DNA of 64,000 nucleotides from DAOTWA01 sp034435955 (lineage in GTDB: Bacteria > Chloroflexota > Anaerolineae > Anaerolineales > Anaerolineaceae), in the NCBI GenBank assembly GCA_034435955.1, contig DAOTWA010000054.1:62001-126000 (forward strand), read 5' to 3'. Under the pieces are notes generated by a model. It made no database searches, was not told the origin of the DNA, and was given only the letters and a program-made list of their open reading frames with translations. Positions 26,914 to 35,834 of this stretch are shown here, in pieces (the stretch's first letter is position 1; each line of letters begins with the position of its first letter). The position numbers were made by a program, and so were the translations under genes.

Positions 26914-26940
26914 AAACCCCGCTCAAGGCGGGGTTTCTTT
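26914..26940 (+). terminator. Intrinsic terminator after the family-2 glycosyltransferase
   Basis: AAACCCCGC at 26914-26922 pairs with GCGGGGTTT at 26928-26936 around a 5-nt loop and is followed by CTTT. Confidence 0.8.
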
Positions 26941-26955
26941 ACGAAAGAGGAAGAT

Positions 26956-26961
26956 TATAAT
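26956..26961 (+). promoter_or_regulatory. -10 box of the uracil-DNA glycosylase gene
   Basis: TATAAT 24 nt upstream of the ATG at 26986, with a purine-rich ribosome-binding site (AGAGGAG) in between. No clear -35. Confidence 0.45.
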
Positions 26962-26985
26962 ATTCCAACGCGCCCAGAGGAGTCC

Positions 26986-27705
26986 ATGTCCATCGATCCA
27001 ATCGAACAACGCTGGATAGATCTCGATGAAAGAATCATCGCCTGCCGGAAATGTCCGCGATTGGTGGCCTACCGCGAGGAGATCGGGCGCAAAAAGAAGC
27101 GGGCTTACATGGATTGGCGCTATTGGGCCAGGCCGGTTCCAGGGTTCGGCGATCATCACGGCCGGGTTCTGATCGTTGGGCTGGCACCCGGAGCGCACGG
27201 CGCCAACCGCACCGGACGCATGTTTACCGGCGATTCCTCGGGAAATTTCCTGTTTCGCGCGCTGTACAAAGCCGGTTTTGCCAATCAGCCGACCGCTCAC
27301 GATCGGGATGACGGATTAGAGCTGCATGACCTGTATATTGCGGCCGTGTGTCGTTGCGCCCCGCCAGACAACAAACCCACGCGGGATGAGATACTCAATT
27401 GCCGTCCTTATCTGCTCGAGGAACTCGAGTTACTGGGGAAGGTGAAAGTAGTGGTGGTTCTGGGCAGGATTGCGTTCGATGACGTCATCGCGGTTTACCG
27501 CCAGCAAGGGCATGCGATTCCGCGCCTGGAATTCATGCACGGAGCGGTGTATCCCTTAGGGGAGGGTATGCCGACACTGGTGTGTTCATACCATCCCAGC
27601 CAGCAGAACACCCAGACCGGCAGGCTGAGCGAAGCCATGTTCGATCAGATCTGGGAGAGGGTGAGAACGATCCTGAACGAGCATCCGCGCGGAACCATTC
27701 TTTGA
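26986..27705 (+). CDS. Uracil-DNA glycosylase, type 5-like (Fe-S)
   Basis: 239 aa. Member of the uracil-DNA glycosylase superfamily, which removes uracil or other deaminated bases from DNA. Motif 1 is GLAPGAHGANRTGRMFTGD, the pattern of family 5 (UdgB), and motif 2 is CSYHPSQQNTQTGRL. Four Cys expected for a [4Fe-4S] cluster are visible: C20 and C23 (CRKC), CRCAPP, and NCRPYL. The motif-1 polar residue used by other families is absent, as is usual in family 5. Start ATG 26986 with AGAGGAG upstream. Confidence 0.9.
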   Translation: MSIDPIEQRWIDLDERIIACRKCPRLVAYREEIGRKKKRAYMDWRYWARPVPGFGDHHGRVLIVGLAPGAHGANRTGRMFTGDSSGNFLFRALYKAGFANQPTAHDRDDGLELHDLYIAAVCRCAPPDNKPTRDEILNCRPYLLEELELLGKVKVVVVLGRIAFDDVIAVYRQQGHAIPRLEFMHGAVYPLGEGMPTLVCSYHPSQQNTQTGRLSEAMFDQIWERVRTILNEHPRGTIL

Positions 27706-27780
27706 TCACCCGGCGATGCTCCCAAGCAGGTCATCGATGTTCATGATTTTGAGCCGAAAGTTGAAAGGGCGACCATTAAA

Positions 27781-27815
27781 AAACCGCGGCTAAATCAGGC
27801 CGCGGTTTTTCTTTG
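27781..27815. terminator. Bidirectional terminator ending the UDG gene and polysaccharide cluster
   Basis: AAACCGCGGC at 27781-27790 pairs with GCCGCGGTTT at 27799-27808 around 8 nt. T-runs follow on both strands, so it can end both the plus-strand glycosylase gene and the minus-strand polysaccharide operon. Confidence 0.85.
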
Positions 27816-27883
27816 CCATAGGATCGGAAAAGGGGTTTTGCCCTCAGGCCATAACTGCACTCATTGGTCTATGAGGGGGAGGG

Positions 27884-29032
27884 TCAACTCAAATCTCGCA
27901 GGGATTTTTGAACTGCCTGCACAATATTGGTGACATCATCTTCCCTTAAGGTGGGATATAACGGGAGGGTCACCTCGTGAGCGGCCACCTCCTCGGTTAC
28001 ACGCAGCGATTCGCCGACATCGATGCCATTGGTGTGATAACAGGAGAATTGATGTATGGGGGGATAGTGGATGCTGGTTTGGATGCCGTGAGACTTCATC
28101 TTTTCCATGAACTGGTTCCGATTGATGCCTGGTGGCAAGAGGATGGGCATGAGGTGGGCCGAGGTGATGCCAGGGTGATCTTTGAACGGCACGCCAATTT
28201 CAGGGGCAAGCTCCTCCAGCGTCTCGCGATACAGTCGAGTGAGATGCCTGCGGCGCTCATTGTTCCGTTCCAGCTTGGCCAATTGAACGCGGCCCAGCGC
28301 CGCGCGAATCTCATCGATGCGATAGTTGTAGCCCAAGTCGATGACATCGTAGCTCCAGGCATGGCCCTTATGGCGATCCCAGGTCAAGGTAGTCATGCCA
28401 TGTGAACGCAACAAGCGCAGTTTTTGGGCGATTTCGTCGTCATTGGTGACGAGCATGCCCCCTTCGCCAGTGGTTAGATTCTTATTGGAAAAGAAACTGA
28501 AGCACCCCACATCGCTCCAGGCGCCCAGCATCCGGGTTTGCAAAGACGCTCCAGCAGCATGGGCGGCGTCCTCGATCACGGCCAGGTTGTGTTTCCTGGC
28601 GATCGAGAGAATACGGGGCATATCGCAAGCATAGCCGCCATAGTGCATCACCACGATTGCGCGCGTCCAGCGGGTGAGCAGGGTCTCGATCGATTCGGGT
28701 GACAGGGTTAAATCGTCCTGGCTGGTGATGTCGGCGAACACCGGCACAGCGCCAGTATAGCGCACCGCATTGGCGGTAGCCACAAAGGTTAGCGAGGGGA
28801 CGATGGCCTCATCCCCAAGCCCCAGGCCGACTGCCAGGCAGGCCAGATGAAGTGCAGCGGTGCCATTGGTCACTGCGATAGCATGTTTTACCCCCAGGTA
28901 GGCTGAAAATTCCGCCTCCAGTTCCTGAGTCACCGCACCCATGGTCAACCAGCGGCTCTGGAGCACATCTTGAACGGCGGAGGCCTCTTCGGGACCAAAA
29001 TCGATATCTGAAAGGGGAATATTCCAGCTCAT
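27884..29032 (-). CDS. DegT/DnrJ/EryC1 aminotransferase (nucleotide-sugar)
   Basis: 382 aa. PLP-dependent sugar aminotransferase family: VTNGTAALHLAC cofactor-binding segment, VIEDAAHAAGAS, and the PLP Lys in FSFFSNKNLTTGEGG. These enzymes transfer an amino group to a 3- or 4-keto nucleotide sugar. The open frame extends upstream, but ATG 29032 gives MSWNIPLSDIDFG and has AGGAG 7 nt before it. Last gene of the polysaccharide cluster, 4 nt after the nucleotidyltransferase stop and followed by a strong terminator. Confidence 0.92.
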   Translation of the reverse strand: MSWNIPLSDIDFGPEEASAVQDVLQSRWLTMGAVTQELEAEFSAYLGVKHAIAVTNGTAALHLACLAVGLGLGDEAIVPSLTFVATANAVRYTGAVPVFADITSQDDLTLSPESIETLLTRWTRAIVVMHYGGYACDMPRILSIARKHNLAVIEDAAHAAGASLQTRMLGAWSDVGCFSFFSNKNLTTGEGGMLVTNDDEIAQKLRLLRSHGMTTLTWDRHKGHAWSYDVIDLGYNYRIDEIRAALGRVQLAKLERNNERRRHLTRLYRETLEELAPEIGVPFKDHPGITSAHLMPILLPPGINRNQFMEKMKSHGIQTSIHYPPIHQFSCYHTNGIDVGESLRVTEEVAAHEVTLPLYPTLREDDVTNIVQAVQKSLRDLS

Positions 29033-29036
29033 GAGT

Positions 29037-29747
29037 TTACTCCTGGGGGAGAAATTGGGAGCGCATTTGATCAAAATCATTCGCGGCGATTTCATAATCG
29101 TCTGGACGTCCCAAATCCTGCCAGTAGCCGTCAAAGTGGTACCCGACCACTTTCTCTTTCGCCGCAATCAACTTCTTGACCAGGTCGGGAAAATCCAGAT
29201 ATTCACCGCGCTTGATATGAGTGAGCACTCGAGGCTCGAATATATAAATGCCCATGCTCACACAGTACTCGTACGTTGGTTTTTCGATGTAACCGCCGAT
29301 TTGAACTCCGCCGTTCCATTGGATCACGCCCAGGTCGATGTGCACCTGGCGGTGATGAACGGCGATCGTGGCGGCGGCCTTCTGCTCATGGTGGAAAGAG
29401 ATCATCTCACGATAATTCAAGGTGGTTAGTACGTCGCCGTTCGATACCAGGAAGGTGTCATCCAGGCCATCTACAAAAGCCAAAGGACCGGCTGTCCCCA
29501 AGGGTGTTTCTTCAAAGCTGTAAGTGATGCTCATCCCCAACCGCTCGCCATTCTGGAAAAATGCGCGCAGCAATTCGGAGAGGTGGCCGACTGTTAAGAC
29601 TACCTCGTGGATGCCGGCCGCCTTCAATTGCCTGAGGATCACCTCGAGGATAGGCATATCGCCGATAGGCATGAGCGGTTTTGGCAAGATTTTTGTGTAA
29701 GGAGCCAGGCGCGTGCCTTTGCCCCCTGCTAAAATTACCGCCTTCAT
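29037..29747 (-). CDS. Sugar-phosphate nucleotidyltransferase
   Basis: 236 aa. Starts MKAVILAGGKGTRLAP with the nucleotide-binding GGxGTR loop and PKPLMPIGDMPILE, the pattern of glucose-1-phosphate thymidylyl/cytidylyl/mannose-1-phosphate guanylyl transferases. It lacks a C-terminal left-handed helix. The nucleotide and sugar cannot be named from sequence. It lies between the epimerase and the DegT gene, so the three probably make one activated amino or deoxy sugar. Confidence 0.92.
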   Translation of the reverse strand: MKAVILAGGKGTRLAPYTKILPKPLMPIGDMPILEVILRQLKAAGIHEVVLTVGHLSELLRAFFQNGERLGMSITYSFEETPLGTAGPLAFVDGLDDTFLVSNGDVLTTLNYREMISFHHEQKAAATIAVHHRQVHIDLGVIQWNGGVQIGGYIEKPTYEYCVSMGIYIFEPRVLTHIKRGEYLDFPDLVKKLIAAKEKVVGYHFDGYWQDLGRPDDYEIAANDFDQMRSQFLPQE

Positions 29748-29765
29748 GGCATCCTTCCCCCCTTG

Positions 29766-30761
29766 CTAGAATTCATACGCACCGACCTGATAGAAATTCA
29801 GGTGATCCCTTATCCAGGGTATGGTCAAGTCCAATCCTTGGTCAAGGGTAGTCCTCGGCTGCCAACCCAGCAGCTTTCTGGCAAAACTGTAGTCGGAAAG
29901 CAGCCGCAATACCTCAGAGCTGACGGGTCTGATCCGTTGATCGTCAATTACTATTTTGACCGGACGACCGACCTTCTGAATAATCAACTCTGCCAGCTCA
30001 CCGATCTTGATTTCCTGGCCGGAACCGAGGTTGAAGGTCTTACCGCACACCTCCGGAGCTTCTGCCGCTTTGATGAAGCCCTCAACGGTATCATCGACAT
30101 AGGTGAAGTCTCTGGTGGTCTCCAAGTTGCCTAAACGCACCTCGTCGAGGGTGATTGCCTGGGAGATGATGGCGGGGATGACTGCACGGGCCGTCTGGCG
30201 TGGGCCATAGGTGTTGAACGGTCGAATGGTAACGACCGGCACGCCATAGGCACAGAAGAAACTCTCTGCAAGTTTATCTGCGGCAATCTTGCTGGCGGAG
30301 TAAGGCGATTGCCCTTGAAGGGGGTGGGATTCTGTGATCGGCACATACAGGGCTGTGCCGTAGACCTCACTGGAAGATGTGTGGATCAGCCTTTCGACTT
30401 CCAGATCGCGGCAGGCAATCAACACATTCAAGGTGCCCAGGAAATTCGTCTCGGCAACCTCAGCCGGGTGGCGATATGAATAAGGGATCGAAATTTGAGC
30501 GCCCAAATGAAACACATATTGGCAGCCGCTGACGGCTTTATTTACTGCCTGAGCATCGCGAAGGTCGCCGGCGAAGATCTCCACGCGGGAGAGGACATCG
30601 GGCGGCAGCAAACGCAGGGACCCGAGCGCTCCACGCGAGTTATAGCGGACGAAAGCACGTACATCGGCGCCTTCGGCCACCAATTTTTCTACCAGATGGC
30701 TGCCGATAAATCCGCCGGCGCCGGTCACGAGAACGTGTAAATTCTTCCAAAAATGAGGCAA
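29766..30761 (-). CDS. NAD-dependent epimerase/dehydratase (nucleotide-sugar)
   Basis: 331 aa, extended SDR family. Rossmann motif VTGAGGFIGSHL at the N-terminus, catalytic YSASKIAADKL (Y-x3-K), and a TSSSEVYGTA segment before it. It likely acts as a nucleotide-sugar 4,6-dehydratase or 4-epimerase. The frame is open for 33 codons upstream, but the probable start is TTG 30761, one nucleotide downstream of the sugar-transferase stop, with GGGGAG 10 nt before it; no ATG fits. Substrate unknown. Confidence 0.9.
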   Translation of the reverse strand: MPHFWKNLHVLVTGAGGFIGSHLVEKLVAEGADVRAFVRYNSRGALGSLRLLPPDVLSRVEIFAGDLRDAQAVNKAVSGCQYVFHLGAQISIPYSYRHPAEVAETNFLGTLNVLIACRDLEVERLIHTSSSEVYGTALYVPITESHPLQGQSPYSASKIAADKLAESFFCAYGVPVVTIRPFNTYGPRQTARAVIPAIISQAITLDEVRLGNLETTRDFTYVDDTVEGFIKAAEAPEVCGKTFNLGSGQEIKIGELAELIIQKVGRPVKIVIDDQRIRPVSSEVLRLLSDYSFARKLLGWQPRTTLDQGLDLTIPWIRDHLNFYQVGAYEF

Positions 30762-30762
30762 T

Positions 30763-32436
30763 CTATTTTTTCTCCCCTGTGTGGTTATTTTCGCGCAGCG
30801 ATTCAACGCAGGATTGCACGGTTTCGAGGTCGCCCGCCTGCATGGCTCCGCGCAGTTCATCTAACTTGGCTTGCATTTTCAAAGGCGCATAGCCGGCCAG
30901 GCACCGATCGCAGGGCCGCTCACTGCCATTTGGCTCGGAAGGTTTCTTGCCATCCCCTGCGAGTTCCTTGCCCAGGCCGTTTAGAGTGGCGAGAATATCG
31001 GGTACCACGGCGAGTCTCACCGGGGCAGCATCACACACTCTGGCTATGTATTGATACTCTTTGAGACTTAGACGGTGATTGGCTATCAGAAGCAGGCCAA
31101 CGTCGTATTTTCGGATCAAATTCGGAATATCTTCGAAAGTGCCGACGACCTTCGCGCCATAGATGCGCATTCCCTGAGCCAAAAAGTCATCATGAACGAA
31201 GCCCACCACCCAATATTTGGAGCTGTTTTTCATGTTCTCCAACAGCCAGGCGATGTACTGCGCTGTGGCCCCACCGCCGACGATCAACACCCTTTCGCGA
31301 CCTGCCATGGCTGCACCGCGGGACTGCATGAAGCGGCTCAACAGGCCCGTGATCAGCCGGCTGCGGTAGCGGATGAAAACGTAGCCGCACAGTGCCAGCA
31401 TGGAGGCAGTCACGACCATGGTAGAGGGGAAGAGGTGGAAAATCCGGTTGAGGAAAAAAGCGACGGCCGCCGCCAGCGCCCAGGCGGGCAAAAGGTCGAA
31501 TACGTCTGAGGCATTGGCCTGCGACCAGGAGATATGGTTCATTCCCAGGATGGCACCGGTTGCGCTGAACAAAAAAGCGAAACCGGCAGCCAGAGCAATG
31601 GAAAGCGGCCAGCCGATATTGAGAGGGGCATTCACCCGCCAGATCAGGCCGGTTATACCGATAGCGATAAATGTGACGATCAAATCCACGACGAACCAGC
31701 TCACATGGCGTCGGATCAATCGTCTGAATGGACCGACGAAGAGCAGTTGTTCGGGCGGGTTGTACGATCTGATTTTGGGAAGAAAGACCAGCAGGGTCCA
31801 CAGCAAGACATCGATGTCCAGCCAGAAAGAGCGGTAGCGGACGTACAACTGATCCAGGCGCAATTTATCCGGCACGAGATCGTGCATGTATTTGTGCAGC
31901 ACATTGTTGGAAAAAAGCAGGCGCTCCTCATTGCGATAGAGGACCGACGCCGGGCTGGTGATCCCGGGGCGGACGGAGAGGATCTCCTCCCGAACGTCTG
32001 GGGGCCAGGTCATGGCGATTTCGGGAATTTCCGGCCTTGGCCCGACCAAGCTCATATCCCCGATCAGGACGTTCCAAAATTGCGGCAACTCGTTCAACTT
32101 GGTATCACGCAGCCATCTGCCGAGGGGCGTGATGCGCGGGTCATCATGAGCTGTCACGCCGGGGCCCTGATAACTCTCCGGGGTCTCGTACATGGTGCGA
32201 AATTTGAGAATATGAAAGGTTTTGCCGTGTAATCCGATCCGCTTTCCGCGGTAGATGACTGGTCCAGGAGAGTCTCTGCGGATGGCCAGGGCGATGAATC
32301 CGAAAAGGGGAGCCAGGAGGATCAATGCCGCCAGGCTGGCCACGATGTCACAACCCCGCTTGAGCGCATTACTGAAGCGCATCATCCACCATCCGGAACG
32401 AGGCATGGGAGAAGGAAAAGGAATCTGAGCATTCAT
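30763..32436 (-). CDS. Initiating sugar-phosphate transferase with inverted domain order
   Basis: 557 aa. The N-terminal part (about 20-205) is the catalytic bacterial sugar transferase domain: KRGCDIVASL membrane helix, FRTM, LNELPQFWNVLIGDMSLVGP, RPGITSPASV. These load the first sugar-1-phosphate onto undecaprenyl phosphate. Then follow about four membrane helices (245-365), a CoA-binding/NAD-type Rossmann domain (VLIVGGGATAQ from about 378) and a tail with CDRC. In WbaP/CpsE-type enzymes the membrane and Rossmann domains precede the catalytic domain; here the order is reversed. It overlaps the Cys-rich gene by ATGA. Confidence 0.9.
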   Translation of the reverse strand: MNAQIPFPSPMPRSGWWMMRFSNALKRGCDIVASLAALILLAPLFGFIALAIRRDSPGPVIYRGKRIGLHGKTFHILKFRTMYETPESYQGPGVTAHDDPRITPLGRWLRDTKLNELPQFWNVLIGDMSLVGPRPEIPEIAMTWPPDVREEILSVRPGITSPASVLYRNEERLLFSNNVLHKYMHDLVPDKLRLDQLYVRYRSFWLDIDVLLWTLLVFLPKIRSYNPPEQLLFVGPFRRLIRRHVSWFVVDLIVTFIAIGITGLIWRVNAPLNIGWPLSIALAAGFAFLFSATGAILGMNHISWSQANASDVFDLLPAWALAAAVAFFLNRIFHLFPSTMVVTASMLALCGYVFIRYRSRLITGLLSRFMQSRGAAMAGRERVLIVGGGATAQYIAWLLENMKNSSKYWVVGFVHDDFLAQGMRIYGAKVVGTFEDIPNLIRKYDVGLLLIANHRLSLKEYQYIARVCDAAPVRLAVVPDILATLNGLGKELAGDGKKPSEPNGSERPCDRCLAGYAPLKMQAKLDELRGAMQAGDLETVQSCVESLRENNHTGEKK

Positions 32437-33011
32437 GGCGTTATTTCCTCGTCCATGTCTGAACCCAAGGGATTCGAATTTAATTTTTCAAGCCACTCTT
32501 CTCGCCAAAAGAGGTGGCAGCCACGATCACAGCGGCCGAAGACCGGCGTTCCATGGCAAATCACATCAGCGAGTAGAACGATGCCGCTGGTTCTTTTCAC
32601 CTTATAATCTCGTTCATCCAGGAATCTCTCCACACGTTGAAGTACGCGCTGAGGGGTGCCGCAGTACTGCCACATTTCTTCCAGGAAGGCGCAGCCTTTC
32701 AGCTCCTTGAATGGATCGAGGGTGGCCCGGATTTGCTGGCGGGTTTTCACCCTTACCCATTCGCCCGGTTTTAAACCTTGAGCTGGAGAGCCCATCGATA
32801 CGGACGGGGTGATTGAGTTCCTCTTCAACCATTGGGAACGCCTACTCGTGAGCAGGCTAAACCATCTTTTCAGTCTCTTCTTCACCTGATCATTCCATGG
32901 TCTTGCTAGCGCCCGTTTGAGGCGCTGCACCAAGGGTTGATGGTCAACAGGTGCATATCCTTCAGCGATGCGAGGCAAACACGGAATCTGACAACCGTCT
33001 AAGCGCGCCAT
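32433..33011 (-). CDS. Cysteine-rich conserved protein A
   Basis: 192 aa, no signal peptide. Paralogue of the gene at 34109. Seven Cys are shared by the pair: C7 and C11 in CQIPC, C107 in LKGC, C117 in YCGT, C152 in CHG, and C161/C165 in GRCDRGC. The C-terminal half has GEWVRVKTRQQI, ERFLDERDYKVKR, GIVLL and FWREEWLEKL. The pattern suggests a zinc- or Fe-S-binding protein; I recall similar motifs in uncharacterised bacterial proteins but no function. ATG 33011 has GGAGGGGG before it; TTG 33023 is less likely. Confidence 0.8.
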   Translation of the reverse strand: MARLDGCQIPCLPRIAEGYAPVDHQPLVQRLKRALARPWNDQVKKRLKRWFSLLTSRRSQWLKRNSITPSVSMGSPAQGLKPGEWVRVKTRQQIRATLDPFKELKGCAFLEEMWQYCGTPQRVLQRVERFLDERDYKVKRTSGIVLLADVICHGTPVFGRCDRGCHLFWREEWLEKLNSNPLGSDMDEEITP

Positions 33012-33029
33012 ATCCCCCTCCAATAAATA

Positions 33030-34010
33030 TTAATCTTGGTTTGAGACCACCTCGTCTACCGGAAATGCGATGCTATGCAGCGCCGTCTCTTTTAATGGCG
33101 TCAGACAATCAGGCCATTGCTGCTCTTCCAGCGGCCGCATACCCTCGAGGTAAAACCGAAGCATTCCTTCTGCCTTGGCGAGGAAAGGATTGCTCTTGTC
33201 TCTTTGAAGGAGAGCGGCAATGACTTGATGCGTCAATGAGTTGGCCAGGGGTGCAGCCATGGGATGGAAAACCACCCTTTGGCGCACGGGCTTGGCGCGA
33301 TATCCCATGCGAAACTTGTATTCGTCCACACTGGGAGGAGCATCCAATGACTGAAGAGCATAAAAGACCGAGCGAATCCCTGGCCGTCCCATCATGACCC
33401 GGGTGACCACGAATGTCAGGGCATTGTTGACGCGCGCATTCAAATAATCCCGATGGCACTGCTGGGAAATCAACTCGCAGCAATCGTCATAACTGAAGGT
33501 GAGCAAGGCAGCAACCAGCTTGTTGTTCACGTAGCTCCCCCAGGCTTCGAATCCGGGCAGGCTGCCGGCCGCGAGATACCTCCTTCTCCAGGCGTCTTTG
33601 CTCATTCGCACACGCCGCCCCTGGCGTGCAGCGGTGTCGACTTCGAGTTCCCAACCCTCCTCGGCCAGAAGCTTGAACGGTGCCGGCTCTACACGGCAAT
33701 TCTCAAGCCCGGTGCGCACATTTTGGCGTGAACGCCGGTCCAAGGTTTCGAGATTGTAGGTTGGCTGGTCGAAGATCGCGTGGTAGCTGATCCGACCGAT
33801 TGAATATTCGATCGGGGCTGAAAAGCGCAAGGCCACTGCCCGTTTCTTGCGCAGCAAATCCAGCAACTCTCCTTCTTTCGGCTCGATCGTCCAATGATAT
33901 GGAAACGCCTGGTATACATGTGCGCTGGCTTCATACCAGTAGCTGCTTTGCGTACGGACGACGCGATAGCCTTGATTACGCAGCCACTCCGCGAAAATAT
34001 CCGCATTCAT
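33030..34010 (-). CDS. FemAB/GNAT-like acyltransferase
   Basis: 326 aa. A C-terminal GNAT/FemAB-type fold is suggested by VNNKLVAALLTFSYDDCCELISQQ and by the preceding basic segment RRSRQNVRTGLENC; FemAB-type proteins add an aminoacyl or acyl group to a wall precursor or sugar. The exact substrate is not readable. Start: ATG 34010 (MNADIFAEWLRNQGY) has GAGGGGG upstream; a GTG at 34112 overlapping the previous stop would add 34 residues. It is flanked by the two Cys-rich paralogues and follows a DegT gene, so it may modify an amino sugar. Confidence 0.7.
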   Translation of the reverse strand: MNADIFAEWLRNQGYRVVRTQSSYWYEASAHVYQAFPYHWTIEPKEGELLDLLRKKRAVALRFSAPIEYSIGRISYHAIFDQPTYNLETLDRRSRQNVRTGLENCRVEPAPFKLLAEEGWELEVDTAARQGRRVRMSKDAWRRRYLAAGSLPGFEAWGSYVNNKLVAALLTFSYDDCCELISQQCHRDYLNARVNNALTFVVTRVMMGRPGIRSVFYALQSLDAPPSVDEYKFRMGYRAKPVRQRVVFHPMAAPLANSLTHQVIAALLQRDKSNPFLAKAEGMLRFYLEGMRPLEEQQWPDCLTPLKETALHSIAFPVDEVVSNQD

Positions 34011-34108
34011 TCCATCCCCCTCATGATTTGCTTTGCTTTCACCAACCGGCTGATAGCTCTCCAATCCCTTTCTACGAGCCCAGGCCAAGCGAGTAGGGCG
34101 TATCCTGT

Positions 34109-34693
34109 TCACCCCGGCAAGCTGGCCTGATCATCCAGCTTTTCCAGCCACTCTTCTCTCCAGAAATAAAAGCAGGTTCGATCACATCGTCCGTAATCAG
34201 AAGTCCCCTGGCAGTAAACACCCTCGAGAAGGACGATGCCGTGAGCGGTTTTCACCTGATAATCGCGTTCATCTACGAAGCGTTCCAGTCTCTTCAAAAC
34301 GCGTTGTTTCGTCCCACAATAAATCGACATTTCTGGTAAAAACATACAGCCTTTTAACTGCCCCCAGTGATTGAGCGTGGCCATAATTTCTTCTTTAGAA
34401 CGAACTCTTACCTCATCCCCGCTATTTAATCTGTAGCTCGACTGCAAGGCGGTGGAAGATTTCGATTGGCCTTTGGTCTCAAAGAAAGCCAGGATCCGAT
34501 CCATGAGGCGGTTTGACAGGTTTTTGAATGCGCGCACCTGTTTTACGTTCAATCTTCTTCGGATAAATAAACGAATTTCTGTGGCCAGAGATCCCGACGG
34601 CCGTCTGGCGTAACCATCCGAGATCGCGGGCAGGCAGGGCAATTGACAATAAAGCAGGTCAGATCCTGGTTGTGCAGTATTTTTTGATGGCAT
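34109..34693 (-). CDS. Cysteine-rich conserved protein B
   Basis: 194 aa from ATG 34693. Paralogue of the gene at 32433, with the same seven Cys (C16, C20, C116, C126, C161, C170, C174) and the motifs CQLPCLP, LKGCMFLPEM, YCGTKQRVL, ERFVDERDY and GRCDRTCFYFWREEWLEKL. The start is uncertain: ATG 34693 lies 35 nt inside the DegT gene with no ribosome-binding site; alignment with the paralogue would put the start nearer the CQLPC motif, where only rare codons such as CTG occur. Function unknown, likely metal-binding. Confidence 0.75.
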   Translation of the reverse strand: MPSKNTAQPGSDLLYCQLPCLPAISDGYARRPSGSLATEIRLFIRRRLNVKQVRAFKNLSNRLMDRILAFFETKGQSKSSTALQSSYRLNSGDEVRVRSKEEIMATLNHWGQLKGCMFLPEMSIYCGTKQRVLKRLERFVDERDYQVKTAHGIVLLEGVYCQGTSDYGRCDRTCFYFWREEWLEKLDDQASLPG

Positions 34694-35834
34694 CACAAAT
34701 ATACCGGGCGTTCTTGTCGGTAAGAGAAGGATAGGTGGGCAAGCCAAGGAGTGTCTTGGCTGCTTTTTGAGCATTGGGAAAGCCGTTCAACCGGTAGCTA
34801 TCCGCGCACGAATAGCGAAAGGTCCAGTTTAAATCAACACCCAACCCCTGCATATACCAGTAGAATGACTCTTTGTCCTCGACCAGGATCGGAAATTGGA
34901 TCCAGGCAGGGGCGCATTGCGAGGGGATTTGAGGCAGTCTAACCGGGACACAATCTGACAGACTTTCCCGGTAAGTTTGAGCGAGATATCTTCTCCGCTG
35001 GAGATGCCAATCCAAACGGTCTAACTGCACCGAGATGAGCGTAGATGAGTACTTTGAACAAAGTCTCAGAAATTTGGGCGGTATGGTGGTGCGGGGTTCG
35101 ACGACTTCGAACAATTGCTCCTTGTGCAGGGATCGATAGCCAATTTTGATGGTTGGATACAGCCAAGGGTGAAATGCGGTTTTCCTGGCGATGGCCTTAG
35201 CGAAAATCAGCCAATTGCTTCCGGGCGGATCGGCTGCTTGGAGCACATGCTCAACTTTTTGAGCCAGCTCATCATCGTTGACAAGAAGGATGCCGCCTGT
35301 CTCGCCAGAAATTACTTTCGTTGCTTGAAAGCTGACAATTGCCGCGTCGCCAAAGCTGCCAACGAGTCGGCCATCATACTCGGCGCCTAGCGCCGGAGCA
35401 GCATCTTCGATGATCAATATATCCTTGCGATGGCGGATACGCTCGATGTCTTCCATGTTGCAGGGGATGCCAAAAAGGTGAACGATCACCACTGCCGTGA
35501 CGCCAGTGCCCAGGGCTGCATCCAGCATTTCATGGCTCATGTTCAATGTCTGGTAATCGATGTCGACAAAGGCCGGCGAATAACCGGCGAAATGGACAAC
35601 TTCGGGTACGACCCGGCTGTTGTAGGCTGGCATCAACACCTTGCCTGGGCGGTTATAAGCCTTCAACAGTGCATAGAGTGCTGCTTTTGCACTGCTCAGA
35701 ACGAAGACATGATTTACTTTATAAAGAGCCTTTAGATGGGTTTTCAGATCGTCATTGGCCCGGTTGTGAATACTCTTTCCCAGGCTGCGAAAGACATCGG
35801 AGTACGTATACGAGGGTGCGTATCGCGGAATCAT
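34659..35834 (-). CDS. DegT/DnrJ/EryC1-type aminotransferase
   Basis: 391 aa. PLP fold type I, sugar aminotransferase family: SSAKAALYALLKAY cofactor region, IIEDAAPALGAEYDG, and the PLP Lys in SFQATKVISGETGG. It is more divergent than the gene at 27884. It could aminate a keto sugar or make an amino-acid-like group; substrate unknown. ATG 35834 overlaps the stop of the upstream glycosyltransferase (ATGA). The Cys-rich protein B gene overlaps its 3' end. Confidence 0.85.
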   Translation of the reverse strand: MIPRYAPSYTYSDVFRSLGKSIHNRANDDLKTHLKALYKVNHVFVLSSAKAALYALLKAYNRPGKVLMPAYNSRVVPEVVHFAGYSPAFVDIDYQTLNMSHEMLDAALGTGVTAVVIVHLFGIPCNMEDIERIRHRKDILIIEDAAPALGAEYDGRLVGSFGDAAIVSFQATKVISGETGGILLVNDDELAQKVEHVLQAADPPGSNWLIFAKAIARKTAFHPWLYPTIKIGYRSLHKEQLFEVVEPRTTIPPKFLRLCSKYSSTLISVQLDRLDWHLQRRRYLAQTYRESLSDCVPVRLPQIPSQCAPAWIQFPILVEDKESFYWYMQGLGVDLNWTFRYSCADSYRLNGFPNAQKAAKTLLGLPTYPSLTDKNARYICDAIKKYCTTRI

